A stretch of 64,000 nt of DNA. Origin: Sternotherus odoratus. Taxonomy: Eukaryota; Chordata; Testudines; Kinosternidae. The first letter of the stretch is position 1; each line of letters begins with the position of its first letter. The translations under genes and the position numbers were made by a program. The stretch spans positions 93,943,340 through 94,007,339 of the forward strand of contig JAVMKO010000002.1 of assembly GCA_032164245.1 (NCBI GenBank), in the 5' to 3' direction. Shown here piece by piece: positions 12,755 through 23,980 of the stretch. The notes below the pieces were generated by a model. It was not told where the DNA came from, made no database searches, and saw only the letters and a list, made by a program, of their open reading frames with translations.

Positions 12755-13097
12755 CTAGGACCAGCGCAAGCACTAGGCGACCTAAGCAGGGTGGCAGGAT
12801 TTGCGGGGTGGCTTTTTGCCGCCCTTGGCGGCATTTCGGCTGCAGCTGCGCTGGCGAACCATGGAGGGGCGGCCCAGGTGGCAGTCATCAGTGCGGCAGT
12901 CAGGCGTCCTTTGGTGGCGTTTCTGCGAGAGGTCTGCCTGTCCTACAGCTTCAGCGGCATTTCGGTGGCAGGTAGCCAAAGCCGTGGAACCAACAAAACT
13001 CCCCCAGAAATGCCCTGAAACTACGGGACTAGTGGTCTTCCCGCAGGCATGCCGCCACAGGCCGCCTAGGGTGGCAAAAAAGCTGGCGCCACCCCTG
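12755..13097. mobile_element. GC-rich non-autonomous DNA transposon, copy 1 of 2
   Basis: It starts with 'ctaggaccagcgcaagcac' and 'taggcgacctaagcagg', and ends with 'gccgcctagggtggca' and 'gctggcgccacccctg', giving imperfect inverted ends. A shorter relative is at 39788-39979 ('aggcaacctaggtggtcgcc'). The interior repeats 'ggcatttcggtggca'-type segments. Overlapping frames of 105-132 codons on both strands are typical of GC-rich repeats and are not genes. No target duplication is clear at this copy. Confidence 0.6.
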
Positions 13098-13914
13098 CCC
13101 ATCACACCTTCCACAAGACATAAATGCCAAAATTTCATTCTCTTGCAGCCCTCTGCTGACAGGAAGAAGTCTATTTGGGATAGTCTTTTTTTAAACTGAG
13201 TGTGATGATGGGATTTGGAAGGGTTATTGCGGGGGGCTGGGGAGTTGCATTAAGCTCTGGCTGTGACAATGGTGGGGATCATTTATTTATGTCTGTCTTT
13301 TTGTTCTATAGTCTTGGTCTGGCTCCTGTGAAAGTCCTGCCCAGGCAGATGCAAGTCTTCTGTTTGTCAACTGCTTAATTTTTCCAGTGGAGTGAAGCTG
13401 TCATGTGAGGTCATCATTGCAGAAGGAGAGACGATATCTCAGGTGGTTAGGGCCAGTACCATGCAGAGTTAGACAGACAATTGTCTGTTCATCTAGTCTC
13501 ATCTGGGATCTGATCTCAGGTGTAGAAGGCATTGAGTTAGCCTAGTCTTTCAGTTCATGTTGCTTAATGCAAGCTCAGTGAGGCATAAAGTTTCTATCAT
13601 CCATGTTTTAATAATAGATGAACCTCCCAGCTTTGCATATAAGCAAGTCGTAGCTGAATGATGCAGCTGGTCCTTTGTTCAGCTATCTCCAGATGAATAT
13701 TTGGTGCAGCATAAGCAAAGAGAGGACAGAAAACTTAGCCATTTGAATATGATTTTAAATGTAGGATGCTCCCTTCTCCAAGCTCAGATTTATGGGTGAA
13801 TTCATCTTGTATTTGAGTTAATTCTGGGAATAATTGGGGTGTACAAGTTGCATCCATGAATTTCCAGCTAAGTTAACTGAGGTGTTGTCTGTCCAGGCAT
13901 GGGGCTGCCAGCAT
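13098..13914. other. Unassigned sequence upstream of a candidate minus-strand frame
   Basis: No repeat or gene is recognised. If the frame at 13915-14290 is a real terminal exon, this stretch would be its downstream flank. Confidence 0.4.
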
Positions 13915-14290
13915 TTATTGTTCTGAGTGTCTAATGTCCATGGAGACAAGAGCTCTTCTGGGGCTGCTTTGGATCTCCAAAATGGGTTTGTTCCAAATGG
14001 GCATGGGCACACAGGAGACCTGGTACTGAGTAGGGTTGATGTCTAAGGCATGGGCATAAGTGCCTTTATGATGGACAAACCACTTCCTCCCGTAGTTTAG
14101 TGATACTCTTGCTTTGGTCGGGGTGATGAACCTGCTGTAATGGTTCACCAAAGTAGACTGATGTATCCAAGTCGGTTTCAGAATTCGCACAGGGAAAACA
14201 CGCTGCATCCCATCAAAGGCCCAATAGGACAGTATCTTTTGCCCAGAAGCCTGGATGCATTAACTGGTAAGAACTCAGCCAAGGACACTG
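13915..14290 (-). CDS. Candidate exon or pseudogene of unknown identity
   Basis: The frame is open on the minus strand for roughly 110 codons up to a stop at 13915. It contains a natural-looking mix of residues, for example QRVFPVRILKPTWIHQ, NHYSRFITPTKARVSL and PMPIWNKPILEIQ. The stop overlaps an aataaa hexamer. Possible splice acceptors (ttcccag, gcatccag) precede it. The composition is unlike the low-complexity or Gly/Pro-biased frames elsewhere in the window. I do not recognise the protein. Short basic Trp/Pro-containing proteins of this kind include ciliary inner-microtubule proteins, but that is only an impression. It may be a terminal exon, a retropseudogene, or chance. Confidence 0.25.
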
Positions 14291-17200
14291 GCCTCACATC
14301 TGGGAAAAAATGATTGCTCCTATTGATACTATAAAAGGCTACTAGGTTAAAGGATGATATCACGGTAATCCACTGACATGATTAGTACACAGTTAATTCT
14401 TTCTGTGCACATTGCACTGAAACATGTTTTAACCATAAATCCAAACCACCTTGACTTTGGCAGGTCTCTGCCATGGTCCAGGAACACATTGGTCTTGTTC
14501 TACTGTGCAACACCAAAGGACATTTTAACTGTATAATGGAAATACCATGTTTCAACTTGGTTACCATACATGATAGTTTTTTGTGTGGTTATTTATATGG
14601 TGCACATGGAAACTCAGAGCAGGGATGTTGACAATGGGCTAATACTCAACCAATCCCATAGTTGACCAAACATTTCAAATTATATGGCACAAACTACCAT
14701 AATTAGCTTACGTGTCCGGGACGTGTATCACAATGGGGACTGGAAAAAATATAGAGTAATTTACTGTTACATCACAAACATATTTAAAGAATTAAAAAAT
14801 GTGGCAGGGTCCCAACTCAAGTCATTTAAAACTAGAATGGGGGGGGAAACCCCTGTATAATACACCTCACTGACAGGGGGATGGACAAGATGCATTTATA
14901 CATTATGGCTCTTAGAAGTTCAATTTCTATGAAGACAGTTTAAATCTGTAAGGCACATGTGGACAGCTTCAGTTTTCAATTCACAGACAATCTCAGCTGG
15001 AGAAACCAAGTAAGAGGTAGTATGAGTATCTACTACTACAGTATATTTAATCCAAATGTAGTTGCCATTCAGGCATTCCATTGGGAGACATCAGATGTAT
15101 GATTTCATGTGGTGTTATGATACATCTTGTTCTCAGAACAATGCAAAGATTTTAGCATTTATTCTTGATTGATAGTTGATGGGCCTGAGCCACAAAGTTT
15201 AGATCTACCGTATATTTCCCAAATTTGGAGGCCATAAACAATTTAAACAAAACACTCTAATTCCCATCTGAATAGGTTTTATTCCTAGCTAGCCATGGAT
15301 TTCTAGTTATTTGGACTAGTGGGGGGCGGGAGGGGGCTCAGAAAGTTTTCTACTTAACCACCTCATCCTAAAACACAAATAAAGTTAAGTTGTTTGACTC
15401 AAAACGTTAGGCAGAGAAAGAATTATAGACGTGTCGGTTTTAAAAATATGATCTACATGACAGAGGAGGATTGATGACCAAACTTCGATTCCCCAAAGGC
15501 ACTGGAAAATTCATGTCCAATTGTGGTCTGTTAAAAAAAAAAAAAAAAAAAAGACCCGTATGCAGTAAGTTTTTATAGTGCCTGTTTGTTTCCCTCATTG
15601 GTGTACTTATCTCCTCCAAACATCATTTTAATTAAGCCTCCAACCTGCCTCCTCTATTGTAACAAGAAATTGTGAAGGTGTCAGCAGGCCCCATTGTCCC
15701 AGGTTCTAGATCTGACATGTTGCTCCATGTCAGAGGAACTCAGAAAAGGCAGGATTATCTCAGCTTCTTTCAGGCAAAGCAGGACAGGAGGGAATGGCAT
15801 GAGGCCAAAAGGCAATGTTAGAATCTCCCGTCATTTGCCCTTAAGAAAGTGACTTCCTTCCACAGAATGTTGGCTGTCCCCCAAAGAGACTGTCAACCAT
15901 AAGGTCTAGACAAAAATCCTGCTTGAGAACCATTTCCTGCTAGCCCCCCAGAGCTTCAGCAATTGTGACAACTATTGGACAAATGGTAAGATGGCTATAG
16001 TATAAAGTGCAAACTCAGGTTGCCCACCCGCTGATTCTGCTGGAAAATCTCAAGCTTCGGTTCAGAGGGAATTAACCACTTCCGTACTCTGATATAAAAG
16101 GGATAGTTCCTTACATTCCTGGCATATGGCAATTTTTACAGTTCATTGCACTAGAAGGAGTCAGGTTTGGGCTGCAACTCTAGAAGCAAAATTAAGCGCA
16201 GAATAGTGAAAGTCTATTGAACTATTTTAGTAAAAGGACGTTTACAATAATAAAATTAAATTAAAAAAAGAATCCACATTTGCACAGGAAACAACTAATT
16301 GTACACAGGAAAATAACAATCCAGGCTGGTTCTCAATGGAAATTAATGGCAGATAAATTTAGAACAAATAAGAGGAAATAGTACTTTAGCCCAGCATGTG
16401 GTTAACCTGTGAAATTCACCATCAGAGGAGAGAAGTGCAGGCACTATTTCATTTACTGTGAGTGACACATACATTCAAATAGACTTTTGTTTGCTTGCTT
16501 TAAAGAGACAGGCCTGAGCTGTGATGTTTGGGTCTGTATCTGGATTTAGTCAAGCTCTTCACCCACCCACCCACCGAAAGTCTGGGGCTGTCTAGATTGA
16601 GGCACATTAAGAAATGGGGCCAGCTGTAAAATTCAGAACTGTGTCTAGATTCTGAACCATCCCAAAGTTTTGGTGAGGGGATTCAGATCAGGGGCCATGG
16701 CTGTTATTACTTATTTTTTGTATTGCAGTAATGCCTCAGAGACCCTACTCAAGCACCTGGGTCCTAGTGTGCTCGGTGCTGTACAGGGTACAGAAAGAAT
16801 GCTTGCTTCTAGTTTATAATTGTTTGATTTATAACTGGAAATGACCCACTGGAGACAAGCTTATTTTGTTGTAGATTGATTCAATTCAAGGCAAAAGATG
16901 GGATTATTACATAAAGACGCTAATTTAGGAAAATACTAATTGCTTTTCCTCAGTGGGAGTTTTCCTGATTAAGGAATAGTGAATTACAAGTGTATATATT
17001 GCTTTTATTTACATTTTGCATTACACGAAAAGTCTTTCACTCCAGTGTTGTAGAACTAAGTATTTATAAAAAGGCAATTTAAAAATACCACACTTGGAAT
17101 GCAGATGGTCTAAGCAACCTTCCATATGGGACAACGACTGTCAAAGCTGAACAATTTTTAAGCCTATCAACTTTGATGGGATTCCTTTCAGACAGAAAAA

Positions 17201-19910
17201 TGATCAGTCAGAGTCCAATCCTGCAGGCCTTTCCAACATGCTCTAGCTAATGTGTGCTAAAAGAACAACTTGTATCATGAACCAGACTTCAGCTAGAGTA
17301 AATCAGCAAACTCAATGGACTTCAGAGGAGTAATGCTAATTTATACCAGCTGTGAATATATCTGACCACATAGGGCTGACACTGGAATCTTGATTCCTTA
17401 GCTCCAAAATACAGGTCTTTTCTGCTTAAGTGAAAGCGGAACTTCTCTTGACTAGCAGTAGTAGTAGGTTCTCTATCTTTTCTGCAGGCCAGCACATAGA
17501 GGGTGGATTATACTGCTCACTGGCACCAAGCCGTCCAGGCTACTCACAAAAGAGCATGAAAAGGCAGGTGCACACTTGTTCCAAATATAGTTCGTATAGT
17601 CCTTAGGCATTTAGAATGAAAGATCTGTTGCTAGCAATGAGACCTTCGAAAGGATGTGATTTGGCATGCCTGGAGCTGTGAGGTAGACAAGATGCAGGCA
17701 AAAAAGCTGCTGAAGTTATGGGGGAAGGAATATGAAGGGTGCTAATTGCCATCTGCCAATGCCTGGAAAAAAGTCTTTGTGATAGACTTTCAGTATGGGA
17801 AAATATAACAACAGCAACAAAGTATTTGCAGGAGAGAGCATTTAACAAAGCAAGGAATACTCAGATTTAAGAGACACTTGGCAGTGGGAAAAAATGTTTC
17901 TATATTTTAAATCCCATATCATGGCTGCTCTTCTGATGTGCTGTTACGTTTTATTCTTGAGAATCCGGTGGTTAGAGGTTCCCTTTCTGAAACGAGAGTT
18001 GGCGATATAATAAAAGGGTAGAGGCTTTAGATGACCTATATCCCATTCTTCTATCATTTGCTTTCCAAACTGCATTTTCAGTCAGTAAATGGATTTGCAT
18101 ACAGTGACTGTCAGATACTCGACATGCATGGCATATTCCAGCTCTGACACTGTACTGCAATGACCTGGCAAGTGTGCATGTGTACCACTGACTTTACAGG
18201 ATGGAATCAGAACTGCTTAACTATGCGTCATGGGCCCTATGCTTCTGCTAACAATGCTTTGCCTGTAATACAGGTGGAAGGGGGTTGTGCTTTTGAGCAG
18301 ATGGCTCTGAGTGATACCCTGGTATAACAAACCTGCAGCCATATAGTTACTCTGGGTTGATGCTGCGATTGGAACCCTAGACCCTCAACTTCAAAAGTAC
18401 AAGGCCCTGTTTTGAGTGTCAGATTCTTCTAATTGCTGGGACCAGACATTAGTAGAAGAAATTACAACACACGCTAAAGCAGTGTTCTACAGAGGCTCAC
18501 CTTGTTTTACAAAGCACTCCTAAATATCTGAGGCCCTTTCAGAATTGCCACACACTAACAAAAAATGTATGGCTACATACATATAGACTCACACAGGATC
18601 AAACTCACGACTTCCATCACCAACAGCACCAAGCCCCTACTAATGGAGCAAGCAGCATTATCATAATCTGTGCAGGCCAGCCACTAGAGGGAGACATGAT
18701 CACACATGTGCAGTCAATGTGAAGTTACAAGAGGTCACAGTACGCAGCGTAATATAAATCAGGAAGTCTTAGCGGGCCGCAATTTTGTTACTCTGCAGAT
18801 AAGAATTTGCCATTGTAGCAGCCCCAACAGGAATTCACAACAGAGTCTACTCTACTACCTACCACCCACATGGATAATGTGTGTTATGTAAGAACTTGTC
18901 TAAATGAATTGGGTGACACAAACAGATTTCCTTTTTCCTGGACCCAGCCTTGAGAGCATCTTTCATAGTCAAGATGCAGGACAGGCTGATTACACTGGAA
19001 TTATCTGGCAAAGCCGGATTTGTCTGTCTTATCTGATATTCGTTCCAGGTTTTTCTTGATTGAGGGAGTGGGAAACGGGGCAAGAGAGGAAAGAAGGCTG
19101 CTGGGATTCTCAGCAGTGCATGGTATAAGAGCTTAGATAGATCAGCTTAGATAAAATAGGCTAGATCAGAGAGCCACTGAAGAAGAGAGAGGAGCTGAAT
19201 CAGGACTGGGAAATTACATTCTTACCTTGCTGAAGGGAAAACAGCAATGTAACATATCTACACAGAAGAGTAAATCACTATGAAAAAAAATTACAAGTGT
19301 CTTAAATATATGAAAGAGGAGTAATTTACAATCAAACATGAACACACCTTCTTGACAGACTAAGATGAACAAGGGAAAGGCAGCTCAGCATTTGAATGCA
19401 TACGACTTTAAAATCTGATGTAAATAAAAATAGGCCCAAACATTCCCACTCCCTCTTTAACTCTGAACTTTGAGTGAATTCAGATATGGATCCAGCTTTC
19501 ATGGTTGGTATATGGGGCCTATGCTTATAATGGGATGAACTGGTTATTCTCCCCAGAATGATACAAGCAACTGCCACTGTGATATATATGGGCCCCTGAA
19601 TGTTGGGAAAAATTATATCTGGATCCAGACTTTATGATTTTGGCCTATCTCAACTTATAAGGCCAATTCTGTGTTTTAAAATATCAGAGAAAGGCCAAAG
19701 ATTGAATAGCTAAGGAGATGGAATTGCCTTCTCTCCCTCCATGTCAGAAACCAATTGTGTTAGTCAATCAACTCCTACGATCAACAAAAACATATACATA
19801 ATTGCAGATTCTTTTAAATCTATCAGTGGTCTTTGAGACCACTGACCATAATGGTTTGTGGTCTTACAAGGTCCAAGTTGCTTTGGAGTAGCTTCGCTCA
19901 TTTTTTTTCT
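14291..19910. other. Long unassigned stretch, 5.6 kb
   Basis: I found no element ends, SINE or gene here. It contains an A20 run at 15533-15552 and a trace of an old dispersed repeat near 16730-16815 ('ctcggtgctgtacagg'). It is the least repeat-annotated block of the window, which makes it a reasonable place to look for conserved non-coding sequence by alignment. Confidence 0.45.
15533..15552. repeat. A20 homopolymer
   Basis: A run of twenty A residues. There is no adjacent retroposon body that I can identify. Confidence 0.9.
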
Positions 19911-20060
19911 GAGTCATAGATTTTGAGATGAGAGGAAACCATTAGAGCCTCTAGTCTGACCTCCTCTGTAACGAAGGCCATAGAATGTCACCCAGTTACC
20001 CAGGTATTGAGCCCAGTAACTTGCTTCGACTAAAACATATCTTCCAGAATGGTATCTGAA
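19911..20060 (-). mobile_element. CR1 LINE 3' end, antisense
   Basis: 'gagtcatagattttgag' followed by 'gcctctagtctgacctcct' and 'acgaaggccatagaatgtca' is the reverse complement of the CR1 3' terminal region, where the 3' end lies at the left. It is truncated within about 150 bp, as is common for CR1. Confidence 0.75.
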
Positions 20061-20214
20061 GATCAGAGGGAAGAGCTAAGCCATTACTTATCTACCCTAG
20101 GGGCTCTCTGAATTGAGGCGCTTAAGATTTTTGTCATCCTTCCTGTTCAGTATTAGGCTATTAGGAGGGATTAGTTAGAGAACACAGATATCACTCCCTC
20201 AGTTGAGAGACACT

Positions 20215-20375
20215 TGGAACAAAGTTCACTGAAGGTAGGACAAGATGTAATCAGCTTAGTTTGCAGCAAGAGAGATTTGGCTTGGATATTAGGGAAAAAT
20301 TTCTACCTACAAAGGTAGTTAAGCAATGGCATAGGCTTCAAGGGAAGTTGTGGCATCCTCATCCTTGGATGTTTC
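20215..20375 (+). mobile_element. CR1 LINE 3' region, left part (split by Harbinger)
   Basis: 'aggacaagatgtaatcag', 'gcagcaagagagatttggct' and 'gaagttgtggcatcctcatc' are the CR1 segment just upstream of its 3' end. The sequence resumes at 23858 with 'gaacaagtcaaacaaacacc', so one CR1 copy was cut in two by the transposon at 20379-23854. Confidence 0.85.
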
Positions 20376-20589
20376 TAAGGGTATGTTTATACTGGCAGAA
20401 TGTCCTCACTAGCAATTACAGCACTGCACAGAGAGCACTGAAGGGAAACCCTGTCAGCAGCCCAGGTGGGAGGGGAAGGGGCAATGACGTTGAAGCCCCA
20501 GCAGCACTTTAAGCAGGGTCCTTTGCCATGGCAGCGCTTTAACATCTGCTGCTACGGGCTGGTACCGGTGGCCATTTTTTACCTGTACA

Positions 20590-21935
20590 ATGAACCAGCT
20601 TACTTTCACCCCTGCCTGTGCTTCCGTCCACATTTGGTGCCATCTTTCAATGGTTTGTGTACTCTGCACTCTGTCTCTTTGGGCTGCAGGAATGGATCCC
20701 ACACTGTTGACCAATATGCTGCTCGCTCTCACTAACATGTCACGAGTGGCAATGGCGTTATTCCTTCAATTACAAAGGCATGAGGAGTGCAACATTGATC
20801 TCGCCACACGTAGTAGCTATGATACGAGATTGCTTGTGGCATTCATGGAGATGCTGACCACGGTGGAATGTCGCATTTGGGCTCGGGAAACAAGCAGATT
20901 GGTGGGACCACATTGTCAGGCACGTCTGGGATGACAAACAGTGGCTGCTGAACTTCTGAATGAGGAAAGCCACATTCATGGGACTAGAATCAGAGAGGTA
21001 GCCGTGTTAGTCTGGAATAGCAGAGGAAACAAAATCTTGTGGCACCTTAAAGACTAACTATAAAGTTACTATAAAGTTAGTTAAAGACTAACTATAAAGT
21101 CCCATTCATGGGACTGTGTGATGAGCTCGCCCCAGCCCTGTGGTTCAAGGACACGAGAATGAGAGCCGCACTGTCATTGGAGAAGCACATGGCAGTTGCA
21201 CGGTGGAAGCTGGTTACTCCAGACTGCTACTGATTGGTCGCTAACCAGTTCAGAGTGGGAAAGTCGACCATTGGATGTGTTGACGGAAGTGTGCAGGGCC
21301 ATTAATAGCAACCTGTCTGAAAGACCATGACTCTGGGAAATGTACATGCCATTGTGGATGCTTTGAACAAATAGGCTTCCCTAACTGCACGGGGCGATAG
21401 ACGGCACACCTATTCCAGTTCTGGCATCAGACCACCTAGCCACCAAGTATATTAATTGGAAGGGGTATTTCTCAATGATTCTCCAGGAGCTTGTGGATCA
21501 CCATGGACCTTTCACTAACGCAGGCTGATCTGGAAAGGTGTGTGACAACCTCATCTTTCAGAACATTGGCCTGTTCAGGAACCTGCAAGCAGGAAGTTTC
21601 TTACTGAACCAGAAGATCACCCTAGGGGAAGTCCAAATGCCCATTGTGATCCTGGGAGACCTGCCTATCCATTAACGCTGAGTCTTATGAAGCCATACAT
21701 GAAGCACCTTGACCACAGCAAGGAGCAGAACAACAACAGGCTGAGAAAGTGCAGAATGACTGTTGAGTGTGCTTTTGGCCATTTAAAAGCCCGCTAGTGC
21801 TGTCTATACCAGAGACTGGACCTGGCCGATGACAATATTCCTATGTTTATAGCAGTGTGCTGTATGCGCCATAATATTTGTGAAGCAAAGGGTGAAAACT
21901 TCATTCAGGACTGGACCGCTAAGGCTCAGCATCTG
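20590..21935 (+). pseudogene. Harbinger transposase (HARBI1-like), decayed
   Basis: Recognisable pieces occur in order: 'CRIWARETSRL' (20870-20905), 'GLCDELAPALWFKDTRMRAA' (about 21109-21168), 'LEKHMAVARWKLVTPDCY' (about 21180-21232), then a DDE-domain tail with 'KPYMKHLDHSKEQNNNRLRK' followed by 'MTVECAFGHLKAR' (about 21690-21796), and 'CCMRHNICEAKGENFIQDW' (about 21858-21915). VECAFGRLKARW and VLHNICE are hallmarks of Harbinger transposases. Several stops and frameshifts and a 117-bp PLE insertion break the gene, so no product is expected. A final D/E catalytic set cannot be confirmed because the frame is lost in the middle. Confidence 0.85.
20986..21102. mobile_element. Penelope-like element tail, 117 bp
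   Basis: It begins agaatcagagaggtagccgt and contains 'cttgtggcaccttaaagac'. The flanks cattcatgggact (20973-20985 and 21103-21115) form a perfect 13-bp target duplication. An internal direct repeat ('aaagactaactataaagt', twice) replaces the hammerhead turn seen in other copies. It interrupts the Harbinger transposase pseudogene. Confidence 0.8.
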
Positions 21936-21938
21936 GAG

Positions 21939-22758
21939 CAGACATGGGCAAACTACGGCCCGCGGGCCACATACGGCCCGTTAGGCTTTTTAATCCGGCC
22001 CGCCGAACTTGTCCAAATTATAGTAAAAACCTCCTTTTTTTTTCCCCTTTCCCTGCAATGCCCACGTTTCCCCAATAGATGGCGCACTCAAAACACATTG
22101 ACCGTTGTTGGAGTGGCGCGTATTTCTCTTTATTTCACTTTAATTTTATCCGGCCTGCGAGCTCTCGGCAGGGGAGTGGTGCCAGTGGCCCCCTCCTCCG
22201 TGCCCAGGGGCCGAGCAGCGCGGTGAGGGGCGCCGCGCTCCCGCCCGGGGGTGCCGGGCTGAGCTGCCGGGGCCAGGCGAGGAGCCAGATGAGAGCAGCA
22301 AGCCGTGGGGCCATGCCCGGTTGAGCAAAGTAAGCAAGAACGGGGGTGAGGGGCGCTCAGGGGGGCTTGGGTGGTGGTTAGGGTGGGGGGGTCTCGGGAG
22401 AGGGCAGTCAGGGAACTAAGTGCAGGGGGCTTAGATTGGGGATTCTGGGGGGCAGTTAGAGTGGGGGGTTGCTGGAAGGGGGCAATCAGGGGACAAGGAG
22501 CAGGAGGGCTTAGGTACGGGGTAGGGTCCTGCGGGGGGAAGTTAGGGAGGGGGGGGATCTCTGGAGGGGGCAATCGGACAAGGAGCGGGGGGGCTGGATG
22601 TCTTGGGAGCTCTGAGGGGGCAGTCAGGGGGTGGGAGGTGAGTGGGAGTCAGATGGGGGGGGCAGGCTATTTGGCGAGGCACAGCCTTCCCTACCTGGCC
22701 CTCCACACAATTTTGAACCCCAATGTGGCCCTCGGGCCAAAAAGTTTGCCCACCCCTG
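21939..22758. mobile_element. Non-autonomous hAT element, 820 bp, GC-rich
   Basis: The left end cagacatgggcaaactacgg and the right end aaagtttgcccacccctg are inverted. The 8-bp flank atctggag is perfect at 21931-21938 and 22759-22766. The interior is strongly G-rich on the plus strand (22320-22680) and codes for nothing credible. Frames there on both strands are compositional artefacts. The insertion lies at the 3' end of the Harbinger transposase region and postdates it. Confidence 0.9.
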
Positions 22759-23033
22759 ATCTGGAGGCTGAATCTGAACAGCCAGCTATTAGAGGGGTGC
22801 AGCGTTGGGGCTATAAGGATCAGGGATGCCTTGAGGCAGCAATTTGAAGCTGGAAGCCACTAATATTTGTTGCTATGCTCAAGAGTGCGGTGCTTGTACT
22901 GCTAAGAGGCAATTGTGATTGGTGCAGTCAATGCACTATGAAGATTTAAGAAAATTGCCTGTTGCTTTGCAGGGCTCTGTTTGCTTTCAATTAATGGAAT
23001 AAAGATTGCTTTCAACCCAAATCAATTATTTTA

Positions 23034-23465
23034 TTAAAAAAAACAACCAGAGGAGAGAGACAAACAAAAAAATACATCAGCACTGTGGGGGATGGGGAAA
23101 GCCATTGAAGTATCTACAGTGGCCTTTGCAATGGTGGTGGGGTCACTACAGGGTATTGTGTCCAGCTCTCTGTAGAACTGGCAGTTTGTGGGTGCAGCAC
23201 CAGAGTGGCAGTTTGCCTCCCTGACCTTGCGGTAGACATTCCACAGCTCCTTCAATTTGGCCCTACACTGTAGTGTGTCCCGGTCATGGCCCCTTTCTGT
23301 CATGCATCGAGAAATCATCCATAGGTATCATAATTCCTACAGCTGGAGCACAGCTGGAACTGGACTATCTCCTCTCTCCAAATGCTGATGAGGTCCAGCA
23401 GCTCAGCACTGCTCCAAGTGGGGGATCGCCTAGTGCATAGAGCAGACATGGTCACCTGGAAAGAT
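23034..23465 (-). pseudogene. Harbinger SANT/Myb-like DNA-binding protein, decayed
   Basis: On the minus strand a frame starts MSALCTRRSPTWSSAELLDL (about 23447) and runs through 'ISIWREEIVQFQL' to 'NYDTYG', where a one-base insertion and stop occur (about 23313). It resumes in another frame with 'ISRCMTERGHDRDTLQCRA' and 'KELWNVYRKVREANCHSGAA', then 'FYRELDTI'. This is the trihelix/SANT domain (W at the start, C/K-rich middle, Y-x-K-V-R-E-A, F-Y-x-E-L-D) of the second Harbinger protein, which in the family binds transposon ends and helps the transposase enter the nucleus. It is convergent with the transposase. Confidence 0.85.
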
Positions 23466-23857
23466 GCGTTGAGACCACTGCACACATCACAGAGCAAACA
23501 GGAAGGGGACTTTCAAAATTCCAAAAGAATGTAATGGGTGGGACTAATGGTTGGTCACCTGACGGCAAGGCAGTAGAGTTCAAACCAATGACCAGAGAGG
23601 CAAGAACACGCATTGTGGTACACCTCCCGGAGGCCAATTGCAGCGCTGTAATCGGCCAGGGTGTCTGCACTGGCACCATGGTGCTGTAGCCCTGGCGTAG
23701 AAAGCTGTATGCCTCTCGTTGGGGTGATTTTTTTTTACAGTGCTCCAACTGTGCAGTTTCTGCGCACTAAGTGGCTTGGCCGTGTGTACACTCCAGGAGC
23801 TACACCACAGAAAGCTGCTTTACTGCGCAGAAACTTGCCAGTGTAGAGAAGGCCTAA

Positions 23858-23980
23858 GAACAAGTCAAACAAACACCTGTCAAGGATGATCTAGCTTTAC
23901 TTGGTCCTGCCTCAGTGCAGGGGGCTGGACTAGATGCCCTCTCGAGGTTCCTTGCAGCCCTACATCTCCATAATTCTATG
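23858..23980 (+). mobile_element. CR1 LINE 3' end, right part
   Basis: It continues the CR1 interrupted at 20375: 'cttggtcctgcctcagtgca', 'gggctggactagatgccct', 'cttgcagccctacat' and the terminal 'ccataattctatg'. The 3' end of the LINE is preserved. Confidence 0.88.

Larger units (their letters stand above)
20379..23854 (+). mobile_element. PIF/Harbinger DNA transposon, structurally complete but decayed
   Basis: The left end gggtatgtttatactggcag and the right end ctgctttac...ttgccagtgtagagaaggcc are inverted. The 3-bp flank taa occurs at 20376-20378 and 23855-23857, the TWA duplication typical of Harbinger. Inside are a plus-strand transposase pseudogene and a minus-strand SANT/Myb-like pseudogene, the convergent two-gene plan of vertebrate Harbinger elements. 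Nested insertions are a PLE tail (20986-21102) and a hAT element (21939-22758). Removing these and their duplications leaves about 2.5 kb. The element sits inside a CR1. Confidence 0.88.

Noticed and set aside
12655..13199. Cluster of 105-132 codon frames on both strands
   Set aside because: They fall in the GC-rich transposon at 12755-13097 and shadow one another.
22130..22847. 147-158 codon frames around 22.1-22.8 kb
   Set aside because: They lie mostly in the G-rich interior and right end of the 820-bp hAT element, whose duplication and ends explain the sequence.
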